The position numbers and the translations under genes were made by a program. Of a stretch of 8,098 nucleotides of DNA, positions 1 through 6,329 are shown one piece after another; position 1 is the stretch's first letter, and each line of letters begins with the position of its first letter. The stretch is taken from assembly GCA_007131845.1 (NCBI GenBank), contig SLPT01000023.1:1-8098 (forward strand). The letters run 5' to 3'. The notes under the pieces are model-generated. The model did not search any database and was not told where the DNA came from. It saw nothing but the letters and a program-made list of their open reading frames with translations. This DNA comes from Desulfobacteraceae bacterium (GTDB lineage: Bacteria; Desulfobacterota; Desulfobacteria; Desulfobacterales; Desulfosalsimonadaceae).

Positions 1-77
1 CTGTCATCCTCGCATACGGGTATGACCAGCAGTTCGGTTTTAAGCATTGCGAGGTCGGCGGTTTTGATTTGCAGCAA
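1..77 (-). CDS. pepA: N-terminus of probable leucyl aminopeptidase (partial, runs off left edge)
   Basis: Only 25 codons are inside the window, read leftward from a TTG at 75-77. They begin MLQIKTADLAMLKTELL and continue VIPVCEDD. A strand of the form 'aDLLVIPVxED' resembles the start of M17 leucyl aminopeptidases, cytoplasmic metal-dependent exopeptidases that trim N-terminal residues from peptides; the catalytic domain lies outside the window. The TTG start is chosen because a perfect AAGGAG (85-90) sits 7 bases upstream, whereas the in-frame ATG at codon 11 has no such site and would cut into the conserved strand. The gene lies 17 bases after the djlA stop on the same strand, with no terminator between, so the two are probably co-transcribed. 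The reading frame is well supported; the family name rests on a short stretch and is tentative. Confidence 0.5.
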   Translation of the reverse strand, partial: MLQIKTADLAMLKTELLVIPVCEDD

Positions 78-84
78 GATGAAA

Positions 85-90
85 CTCCTT
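85..90 (-). promoter_or_regulatory. Ribosome binding site that fixes a TTG start
   Basis: The minus strand reads AAGGAG here, 7 bases before TTG (75-77). It is a consensus Shine-Dalgarno sequence in the short gap after the djlA stop (95-97) and is the main evidence that a second gene begins in the first 77 bases. Confidence 0.7.
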
Positions 91-94
91 TAGG

Positions 95-850
95 TTACAG
101 TCCTCGTTCCCTGCGTATGGTATCCCAGGCCTCCTGCACCTCCCGGAACCGGTTGTTGGCGTAGGCGATGAAATCCTCCGGCAGGTCCTTGGATGCAATG
201 GTGTCGGGGTGGTATTCCTTGACCTTTTTGCGGTATTGTTTTTTGATCGTCTCGTTGGAATCATCCGGGGAGCAGTCAAGCACCTTGTAGGCGTCGCCTG
301 CGGCGGCCTTGGCATGCCGGGACCGGATGGTACGGTACTTTGCTTCGGAAAGACCGAAGATTTTGGATGCCGACGATATGAGCGCCTCCTTGTTGCGGTG
401 AAGCGCGCCGTCGGCCACGGCCAGGCGCATCATGGCGTCTATCATCAGTTCGAAAAGCTCCGGGCTGTCCCGAAATTCCTTTTTAAACTGGTGGGCAAAG
501 GACGAAAACGGCCGGCTGTCCTTGAGCGCCTTGTTGAAAATCTGCTCGGCCATCATGCGGCTTTGCACGTTAAGTCTCAGATCGCGGATCATAAACGCGC
601 GCAAAACGTTGACTTCGGCCGATGTCACGCGGCCGTCCACCCGGGCGATTTTCGCCAGCATGGAAAAGGCGTTCACGAAAAACGTGAACTGCCCGGAATC
701 GGCCGGCGAGAACCCGGCGTCGTCCACGCGGACCTGCCGGTTTTCGTCCGAATCGAACATGTGACCGAACGCAGCACCGGCCAGGGCGCCCAGGGGGCCT
801 CCCAGGACGAAGCCAATGCCTCCGCCGACCATTTTACCCATCCATCCCAT
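95..850 (-). CDS. djlA: DjlA-like membrane-anchored co-chaperone (TerB + J domain)
   Basis: A 251-residue protein with the DjlA layout. Residues 1-31 form a glycine-rich membrane segment ending in GHMFD, the same signature that closes the N-terminal anchor of E. coli DjlA. Residues about 50-165 form a TerB-like helical domain, with the two acidic repeats VDGR (71-74) and ADGAL (146-150). Residues about 186-251 are a C-terminal J domain with the HPD tripeptide at 214-216, which stimulates the ATPase of DnaK. By family knowledge the J domain faces the cytoplasm and acts with DnaK/GrpE, often linked to envelope stress. The ATG at 848-850 is preceded by AGGAA (861-865) at a 10-base spacing. The probable pepA follows 17 bases downstream. 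A 118-bp palindromic repeat lies about 55 bases upstream, so the promoter must lie within or beside it; I see no convincing -35/-10 pair. Databases may label it only as a TerB or DnaJ-domain protein. Confidence 0.88.
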   Translation of the reverse strand: MGWMGKMVGGGIGFVLGGPLGALAGAAFGHMFDSDENRQVRVDDAGFSPADSGQFTFFVNAFSMLAKIARVDGRVTSAEVNVLRAFMIRDLRLNVQSRMMAEQIFNKALKDSRPFSSFAHQFKKEFRDSPELFELMIDAMMRLAVADGALHRNKEALISSASKIFGLSEAKYRTIRSRHAKAAAGDAYKVLDCSPDDSNETIKKQYRKKVKEYHPDTIASKDLPEDFIAYANNRFREVQEAWDTIRRERGL

Positions 851-904
851 GGGTTATTATTTCCTGTTTCTTATTGATTAACCCTAAAAACGTCGCGATC
901 AGAA

Positions 905-1022
905 GGCTTAGTAAAAAGTTCAAGATCAAGGCTTGCGCAATTTCGAAGAATGCAGCGTACCTGGTGTACGTGAAATTCTGAGAAATTGCGCGTAACGCAG
1001 ATATTGGGCTTTTTACGAAGCC
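905..1022 (-). repeat. 118-bp palindromic dispersed repeat, copy 1
   Basis: On the minus strand this segment matches 7982-8098 at 113 of 117 positions, so the window carries two copies in opposite orientation. The unit has near-perfect terminal inverted repeats (GGCTTCGTAAAAAG against its complement with one mismatch) and an internal imperfect hairpin. The hairpin's arms are GCGCAATTTC (935-944) and GAAATTGCGC (982-991), then AGAAT/ATTCT, then GTAC/GTAC (957-960 and 966-969) around a 5-base loop (961-965). It has no credible coding frame. It ends 4 bases after the cinA stop codon and begins about 55 bases upstream of djlA. Size, terminal inverted repeats and multiplicity suggest a REP/MITE-like element; a role as a transcription terminator for cinA is possible. 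The repeat itself is certain, its class is inferred. Confidence 0.93.
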
Positions 1023-1026
1023 TTCC

Positions 1027-2319
1027 TTATTCTATTTGTGCAAGGAGTTCGCGACGCAGCATATCCATGGCGAGATGCGCGAATATCTCCTTGTTGGCTG
1101 CACGGTCCCTGAAGGGCAGGACCCGGCGCTTCGATGTCGTCCGGCCGGCTGCGGCCACGGCCACGCAGATGGTACCCACCGGTTTTTCGTCGGTGCCGCC
1201 GGTGGGCCCGGCAATCCCGGAGGTGGCCAGGCCGTAGTCGGCGCCGGCCATGCGCCGGATATTTTCGGCCATTTCCCGGGCGGTTTCTTCGGATACCGCG
1301 CCGTGGGCCTCGATAGTATCCGGTGAAACATTCAATATAGCAATTTTTGCCTCGTTTGCATAGCTCACGGCGGAAAAGACGAAATACGCCGATGATCCGG
1401 ACACATTGGTGAGATGATCGGATATCAGCCCGCCCGTGCAGCTCTCGGCAATGGCCACGGTGGCCTTTTGCTCCGTGAGAAGGCGGGCAAGGGCTTCTTC
1501 CATGGTTTCACCGGTATGGGAAATAATCCAGTGGCCGAGGGTTTCGCGGACGATTGCATAGGCTTTTTCAATTTTTGCATCGATTTCGACGGCATCGCTT
1601 CCCCAGGCGAACAGCTTGACGATGATTACGGGAAAGCGCGCCAGCATGCCCAGCCCGACGCCGTCAAAGGCACGGGAGGGTTCGTCCAGGCGCTGGTTGA
1701 CCTCGGCTTCGGGCAGGCCGAACAAGGAAACCTGCCGCTCCCGGAAAACGCGGCGCCGATCCGGGGGGATGTGGCTGGATTCGATCTCCGGAAGGACCCT
1801 TTCAGTCATCATTTCCTTCATTTCGCGGGGAACGCCCGGCAGAAAGAAGATGGTGCAGCGGCCGATTTTCATCCGGAAGCCGGGGGCCGTGCCCGAGCGG
1901 TTGACGATGGGGGCGGCGGTTTCCGGAAGAAGCGCCTGCTTGGCATCCGATGGATTCATGGCGCGGGAGAAGCGCTCGAAAAACGCCTGGATGGAGGCCA
2001 GGGCTTCCGGGTTTTCCGAAAGGTTGACGCCGGCTGCTGCGGCCGCCGCCTCGGCGGTGATATCGTCCACGGTGGGACCGAGCCCGCCGGTGACCACGGC
2101 GATATCCGCATGAAGGGCGATTTCGGTGAGCAGCTCGGAGAGCCGGTCCGCATCATCGCCCACGGTGGTGTGGCGGGTGACCCAAAGGCCTTGCTCCATG
2201 AGCTTTTCCGCGATAAAGGCCGCGTTGGAGTCTATGATGGCGCCGTTTAATACCTCATCACCCGTGGATACGACCTGTGCGAGCAGAATTCTGGCGCTGC
2301 TGTGTTCGTTTGCCTGCAT
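1027..2319 (-). CDS. cinA: CinA: two-domain nicotinamide-nucleotide amidohydrolase / MoCF-like protein
   Basis: A full-length 430-residue CinA. The N-terminal MoCF-like domain (about 10-180) carries STGDEVLNG (18-26), TGGLGPTVDD (77-86) and LPGVPREM (160-167). A linker domain follows. The C-terminal CinA/PncC domain (about 275-428) has AESCTGG (291-297) with the presumed catalytic serine, SYAN (319-322), and TSGIAGPTGGT (366-376) followed by EKPVGT. By family knowledge the C-terminal domain deamidates nicotinamide mononucleotide to nicotinic acid mononucleotide for NAD recycling, and the N-terminal domain of full-length CinA can hydrolyse ADP-ribose; both act in the cytosol. The ATG at 2317-2319 has only a weak Shine-Dalgarno, but no other in-frame start fits upstream of the first strand. 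A sigma-70 type promoter lies about 45 bases upstream (2365-2393), so cinA need not depend on the gene before it. Its stop abuts the palindromic repeat. Confidence 0.95.
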   Translation of the reverse strand: MQANEHSSARILLAQVVSTGDEVLNGAIIDSNAAFIAEKLMEQGLWVTRHTTVGDDADRLSELLTEIALHADIAVVTGGLGPTVDDITAEAAAAAAGVNLSENPEALASIQAFFERFSRAMNPSDAKQALLPETAAPIVNRSGTAPGFRMKIGRCTIFFLPGVPREMKEMMTERVLPEIESSHIPPDRRRVFRERQVSLFGLPEAEVNQRLDEPSRAFDGVGLGMLARFPVIIVKLFAWGSDAVEIDAKIEKAYAIVRETLGHWIISHTGETMEEALARLLTEQKATVAIAESCTGGLISDHLTNVSGSSAYFVFSAVSYANEAKIAILNVSPDTIEAHGAVSEETAREMAENIRRMAGADYGLATSGIAGPTGGTDEKPVGTICVAVAAAGRTTSKRRVLPFRDRAANKEIFAHLAMDMLRRELLAQIE

Positions 2320-2364
2320 GGTATTGTCCGAAAAAAGAAAATGAAAAGAAAGTCGTATCCGGAA

Positions 2365-2393
2365 ACTATAATATGCTTTGGGGGAAATGTGAA
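2365..2393 (-). promoter_or_regulatory. Sigma-70 type promoter for cinA
   Basis: On the minus strand the -35 box TTCACA (2388-2393) and the -10 box TATAGT (2365-2370) each match consensus at 5 of 6 bases and are separated by exactly 17 bases. The start site would fall near 2358, giving a leader of about 39 bases before the cinA ATG. The box lies in the 112-bp gap after the c-di-GMP gene. The prediction is from sequence alone. Confidence 0.6.
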
Positions 2394-2411
2394 ATCATTC
2401 GTTTGGAAAAT

Positions 2412-2430
2412 GCCCGGATGCAACGCGGGC
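2412..2430 (-). terminator. Weak candidate terminator after the c-di-GMP gene
   Basis: Immediately past the TGA at 2432-2434 the minus strand reads GCCCG, a 9-base loop, then CGGGC, followed by ATTTTCC. The five-pair GC stem is short and the T run poor, so at best this is a partial terminator that reduces read-through into cinA. Confidence 0.3.
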
Positions 2431-2431
2431 G

Positions 2432-5227
2432 TCAATGGTACAGCCCTTTTTCCTCTTCCATCACGCTCAAAAACACATCGACCAGGTAGGGATCGAACTG
2501 GCTGCCGGCGCATTTCCTGAATTCCGTTGCCACCTCGTTACCGGAAAGGGGTTTTTTGTAAGGCCGGCCATGGGTCATGACCTCCCAGGCATCCGCAATG
2601 GTGGTGATCCTGGAGAGCAGCGGGATCTCCTCGCCTTTCAGGCCGCCGGGATATCCTTTGCCGTTCCAGTGCTCGTGGTAGCAAAGGATCTCTTCGGCCA
2701 CATGGGAGAAGTCTTCCGTTGCAATGGCGATGCGGTAGCCGGTTTCCGTGTGCTTTTTCATGATCTCCCATTCCTCGTCGGTCAGGGGGCCGGGCCGGAC
2801 CAGCATTTCTTCGGGGGTTTTGATTTTTCCGATATCGTGAAGGGTGATCAGAAGGGACAGGCGGTTGAGCTCCGTATCGGAGAGGTTGAGCTTCCGGCCG
2901 ATTTTCAGTGCAACGTCCTGCATACGCCGGGTATGGGCTTCGGTTTCAAAGCTTTTCTCCGCCAGCGTCTTCAACAGGGCATCGAGTACGGCACTTCGGA
3001 TGCTGCGGCTTTCGGCGAGCTTCTGCTTGTACATCACGTCCTCGGCATCTTTGATGACATCCACAAAATTGGTTTCAATGCTGTTTTTAACAGAGGCGCC
3101 AAGGGCCATGGAGATGGGGATATCTTCGATAAAGGCATTTTTGCACATCCGGATGATCCGCCTGGATATGGCTTGTGATTGCGCTTCACCGGCGCGGGGG
3201 AGCAGGATGACGAACTCATCCCCGCCCCAGCGGGCGATGACGTCCTCCTTGCGGCAGGATTGACTGATGATGTCGGCAGCGGCTTTCAGCAGATCATCGC
3301 CCACTGCATGGCCGTAGGTGTCGTTGATCAGCTTGAGGCCGTTCAGATCGGCCATAATGACGCTGATGGGAAGCTGCCTGTCCGTGTTGAGCCGCTGCAT
3401 ATCCTCTTCCAGGTAGAGCCGGTTGTAAAGGCCCGTCAACTGATCGTGAAAACTCAGATGCAGGATCCGTTTTTCGGCCATGTGACGGGTCATGGCATTG
3501 GATATGAGCTCCGCGACGACCTTGAAAAGCGTTGCCCGCTTTTTACTCCAGGATTTGGGTTCGCGGACTGCATCGAATCCAAGAAAACCGTGAAGGTCGT
3601 CGCCAGCTACCAGGGGAATGCACAGGAGGGATCGGATATCCTGGTACTTCAGCGCTCGTTTTTCGGCACCCGCTTCAGGGGGGAGGCGATCCACATCCGC
3701 GATATAAACAAACTCCTCGCTTCGGAGGCGTCTGGTCAGCCAGGGAAGGTATTCCGCATGGATGTTGAGCGCCTTTCCAAGCTGGGGCGTGATTCCCGGG
3801 GCGCACCATTCATGGGTGATGGGCATGATTCTGCCGTTTTCGGCAAAATGAAACACGTAGCTGCGGTCAAAATCAAACAACTCCCCTGTCAGCTTAAGGG
3901 CATGGTCGATGCCTTCGCCAATGCGATCGGGCGGCAGCAGCATAAAAAAACCGGAAATGTCGGCTATCGTCTTTTCAAACAGGAGCTGGTCATGGAGGGC
4001 TTTTTCCGCGCGCTTGCGCTGGGAGATATTCCGGGCGAGCGCCAGGATTTTTTCCTTGCCGCCATAGCTGACCTTGCCCGTTGTAATTTCCACCGGAAAC
4101 ACGGAGCCGTCCTTGCGGACGTGCACGGTTTCCAGGGTTGCGGACTGGCCGGGGCGCCAGGTTTCCCAACGAGTCAACACTTTGGGCCTGAGCGATCGGT
4201 CCCGGTGCAGATCGAATACGTTCATGCGGAGCAGCTCATCGCGGGAATAGCCGGTCTGACGCAGGGCCGCACGGTTGACATCTAGGAAACGGCCCTCGAG
4301 ATCGTGCAGGTAGACCATGTCGATGGACTGCTCCACCAGGGAGCGGTATTTTTCTTCGCTTTCGAGCAGCTTCTGTTCGGCCTTTTTGCGTTCCGTGATA
4401 TCCTGGGAAAAAATGCTCACGCCGACCACGGAAGTTTCCAATGATCGGTCTGGAGCGCTTTTTGGCGAGCTGTTCGATGAAAGGTCCGGATCCCGCATCG
4501 GAGAATAAGTGACTTCGAAGTGTTTCAAACTATCGCCCGATTCCGCGAAAATCGATTCCTCCACGACCTGGACGCCTTTAAGTGCGCGCAATATATTCGC
4601 CCTGGATCGCTTCCAGTCCGTCTTTTCGTTCCGGTATTCGAAAAAAAAGTCTCCGATACGGATATCAGCGTTGCAGAGGGCTTTCATCTGCCGGGCATGG
4701 GCACGGTTGAAGCTGGTATAGCAAAAACGCCGGTCCAGGGAGCAAAACGATGTGGGGCTGCTTTCGATGATTCCCTGCATGAGCCTGTGCTTGAAGTGCA
4801 ACGCTTCTTCCGCCTGCTTCCGGTCGCTGATGTCGGTGGTAAAACCCTGGTAATGGGTAATGATCCCCTGCTGGTTCCGGATGGCCCGGGCATTGGTGGA
4901 GACCCAGTACACCGCGCCGTGACGGCGTTTGAGCCGGTACTCGTAGTTGACCACCTCTCCGTGGGTTTCTATGAGCCGCCGGAACTCATTCCGGTCGGCG
5001 GCGTTTGCGTAAACCTGCGTACCGATGTCCGTTATCGATTCGATCAGTTCTTCCGGGGTTTCATAGCCGTACATGCGCGCGAGTGCGGGATTGGCAAAAG
5101 TAAACCGTCCATCGGGTGTGGAAATGAAAATACCGATGGGAGCATTCATCATGATTTCCCGGAATTCCAGCATCTGCTCCCAGAGCCCCTGATGGGCTTC
5201 ATGGCCGGGCGGATTGCCTTCGGACAT
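2432..5227 (-). CDS. PAS-PAS-PAS-GAF-GGDEF-HD-GYP cyclic-di-GMP turnover protein
   Basis: A 931-residue soluble protein with no membrane segment. Order: PAS 1 (about 20-135), PAS 2 (about 145-282, with a Ser/Pro-rich insert near 249-265), PAS 3 (about 290-403), each followed by a 'DI(T/S)xRKxAE' type linker; GAF (about 430-580); GGDEF (about 585-740); HD-GYP (about 745-930). The cyclase active site GGDEF (668-672) is intact and is preceded by RKED (659-662), which fits the RxxD product-inhibition site at the usual 5-residue spacing. The phosphodiesterase half keeps LHDIGK with H797-D798, H826 and GYP (858-860), but the usual HHExxDG reads YHEHWNG (850-856). By family knowledge GGDEF makes c-di-GMP from two GTP and HD-GYP hydrolyses it, so this is a candidate bifunctional enzyme steered by small-molecule, redox or light cues through PAS/GAF. 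The ATG at 5225-5227 follows GGGAG (5234-5238) at 6 bases. It is divergent from the lipid kinase-like gene. Ligands and net activity cannot be read from sequence. Confidence 0.93.
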   Translation of the reverse strand: MSEGNPPGHEAHQGLWEQMLEFREIMMNAPIGIFISTPDGRFTFANPALARMYGYETPEELIESITDIGTQVYANAADRNEFRRLIETHGEVVNYEYRLKRRHGAVYWVSTNARAIRNQQGIITHYQGFTTDISDRKQAEEALHFKHRLMQGIIESSPTSFCSLDRRFCYTSFNRAHARQMKALCNADIRIGDFFFEYRNEKTDWKRSRANILRALKGVQVVEESIFAESGDSLKHFEVTYSPMRDPDLSSNSSPKSAPDRSLETSVVGVSIFSQDITERKKAEQKLLESEEKYRSLVEQSIDMVYLHDLEGRFLDVNRAALRQTGYSRDELLRMNVFDLHRDRSLRPKVLTRWETWRPGQSATLETVHVRKDGSVFPVEITTGKVSYGGKEKILALARNISQRKRAEKALHDQLLFEKTIADISGFFMLLPPDRIGEGIDHALKLTGELFDFDRSYVFHFAENGRIMPITHEWCAPGITPQLGKALNIHAEYLPWLTRRLRSEEFVYIADVDRLPPEAGAEKRALKYQDIRSLLCIPLVAGDDLHGFLGFDAVREPKSWSKKRATLFKVVAELISNAMTRHMAEKRILHLSFHDQLTGLYNRLYLEEDMQRLNTDRQLPISVIMADLNGLKLINDTYGHAVGDDLLKAAADIISQSCRKEDVIARWGGDEFVILLPRAGEAQSQAISRRIIRMCKNAFIEDIPISMALGASVKNSIETNFVDVIKDAEDVMYKQKLAESRSIRSAVLDALLKTLAEKSFETEAHTRRMQDVALKIGRKLNLSDTELNRLSLLITLHDIGKIKTPEEMLVRPGPLTDEEWEIMKKHTETGYRIAIATEDFSHVAEEILCYHEHWNGKGYPGGLKGEEIPLLSRITTIADAWEVMTHGRPYKKPLSGNEVATEFRKCAGSQFDPYLVDVFLSVMEEEKGLYH

Positions 5228-5327
5228 GGATCGCTCCCATATTTAAAACTATATACCGATTCCGAAACCGGGAATCCTTGCGAACTGATACCCAATAATA
5301 GGCGTTTTTTGATCCGTTTGCAAAGTT

Positions 5328-5354
5328 TGACGGCTTTGTGAAAAAAAGTCCAAT
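5328..5354 (+). repeat. Decayed end fragment of the palindromic repeat
   Basis: The 27 bases here match the left end of repeat copy 2 plus its flank (7978-8001). Both read TGACGGCTT, then C or T, then GT, an A-rich run, then GTCCAAT, with one substitution and 3 inserted bases. Similarity fades after this point, and no second terminal repeat is found in the 177-bp divergent region 5228-5404, so it looks like a solo end or an old remnant. Apart from this fragment and a Shine-Dalgarno for the leftward gene I see no firm promoter in the region. A chance match is unlikely but not excluded. Confidence 0.55.
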
Positions 5355-5404
5355 GCCCGGCTCTGGTACATACAGCGTTCTATGGTATCCAAACGAAACC
5401 GGAT

Positions 5405-6274
5405 ATGATATATAGTGCCTCAATTTCTTTGCCATTCTGTCCGGATGCCGGAAGTATCCACCGTGTTTTTCTATCGGGACTGCTTCAGATCAGAGCGGGG
5501 CTGTTTCGGGGCTTTATAAAAAAAGGCAGGCGCCATTTGGAGGCAGTGTTTTTTGTAAACCAGGCCGTGAAATTTTTTCTGCTGTACATGGTACAATACG
5601 GCTGCGGGTTTCTGGCGGTGAAAAAAGGCGTAAAAGTCAACTACACGCGTAAAATCAATCATTTTGTTCTGTTTTTCATCCCCATATACCTGGACCGGTT
5701 TTTTGCACATCCTGAAACTTTCGGGCTGTTCATCATCTCTTCCCTTTTTTCCATATCCACGCTGCTGATTTACATTGAACCCGTACGAAAGCGGGTCTTT
5801 TTCATCAACCGCATGTTTGCGTCCTTTGATCGCCCGGAGGACCGCCCGCACACACTGCTGTGGCTTTCCACGCAGATTGCGGGCGGTTTCCTGGTCATCG
5901 TTCCCATGATTATGCTCTACGCCCACCATGGCCTGCAGCACCTGATAATGATCCCCATATTGATCAACGGCATCGGCGACGGACTCGCGGAACCGGTAGG
6001 CGTGCGTTTCGGGCGGCATAAGTACCGGGTGTATGCCCTGTTTTCCAAACGGCTGTACCACCGGACACTGGAAGGAAGCGCGTGCGTATTTCTGACAAGC
6101 CTTGTGGTGATCGCCTTCTACCACGACGCTTTTACGCTTCAGCAGTGGATTTTGGCGCTGATAGCGGTGCCGGTCTGCATGACGCTTGCCGAAGCGCTTT
6201 CGCCGCATACATGGGATACCCCGTTTTTATTTTTGACGGGATACCTGGTCGTGTTTGCGGTGAGCCTTGTATGA
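5405..6274 (+). CDS. Integral membrane protein of the dolichol/phytol kinase type
   Basis: A 289-residue hydrophobic protein with about six or seven predicted membrane segments (near 52-72, 84-100, 106-124, 155-172, 178-188, 225-240, 246-264, 273-288). Three conserved stretches fit the CTP-dependent prenol kinase family (Sec59 dolichol kinase, VTE5 phytol kinase): TRKINHF (81-87) after the first helix, NGIGDGLAEPVGVRFGRHKY (188-207) with the acidic GDGLAEP core and basic end, and RTLEGS (220-225); EALSPHTWDT (263-272) follows. The inferred reaction is phosphorylation of a long-chain isoprenoid alcohol at the membrane; the substrate is unknown. The start is uncertain. The ATG at 5405 has a weak ribosome site and gives a 45-residue leader that resembles nothing; TTG at 5537 (residue 45) would start just before the first helix. 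It is convergent with the sensor kinase gene and has no obvious lipid-pathway neighbour. Confidence 0.7.
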   Translation: MIYSASISLPFCPDAGSIHRVFLSGLLQIRAGLFRGFIKKGRRHLEAVFFVNQAVKFFLLYMVQYGCGFLAVKKGVKVNYTRKINHFVLFFIPIYLDRFFAHPETFGLFIISSLFSISTLLIYIEPVRKRVFFINRMFASFDRPEDRPHTLLWLSTQIAGGFLVIVPMIMLYAHHGLQHLIMIPILINGIGDGLAEPVGVRFGRHKYRVYALFSKRLYHRTLEGSACVFLTSLVVIAFYHDAFTLQQWILALIAVPVCMTLAEALSPHTWDTPFLFLTGYLVVFAVSLV

Positions 6275-6300
6275 GAAGAAGTCCGGCATAGACAGGCTAT

Positions 6301-6329
6301 CGGCCCGGCCCCCGTTTACATCTGGGCCG
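6301..6329 (+). terminator. Weak candidate terminator for the lipid kinase-like gene
   Basis: CGGCCC (6301-6306) and GGGCCG (6324-6329) form a perfect six-pair GC stem 27 bases past the plus-strand stop, followed by TGCTTTCTTCC. The 17-base loop and broken T run weaken the case, and the right arm lies inside the last codons of the opposing gene. The gap between the two convergent stops is 41 bases. Confidence 0.27.

Noticed and set aside
209..877. Plus-strand open frame (222 codons) opposite djlA
   Set aside because: The minus-strand frame has the HPD motif, TerB repeats, membrane anchor and ribosome site; this one has none.
905..1022. CRISPR repeat or tRNA-like structure
   Set aside because: There is only one unit at the site with no spacer pattern, and the fold is a single nested hairpin, not a cloverleaf.
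1414..2250. Plus-strand open frame (278 codons) opposite cinA
   Set aside because: It is Gly/Asp-rich with no family features and fully antisense to conserved CinA motifs.
3179..4285. Long plus-strand open frame (368 codons) opposite the c-di-GMP gene
   Set aside because: It lies wholly antisense to well-conserved PAS, GAF and GGDEF coding sequence; the translation shows no domain. GC-rich third positions keep opposing frames free of stops.
5243..5276. Possible minus-strand promoter for the c-di-GMP gene with -10 TATAGT at 5248-5253
   Set aside because: The -10 is good, but no -35 resembling TTGACA is found at 16-18 bases, and the leader would be only about 14 bases.
4520..5341. Plus-strand open frame (273 codons) overlapping the 5' part of the c-di-GMP gene
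   Set aside because: It is antisense to PAS 1 and PAS 2, has no recognisable domain or good ribosome site, and is best explained as a codon-bias shadow.
5471..6208. Minus-strand open frame (245 codons) opposite the lipid kinase-like gene
   Set aside because: Its translation is His/Gln/Arg-rich and non-membrane, typical of the complement of a hydrophobic protein; the plus-strand frame carries the family motifs.
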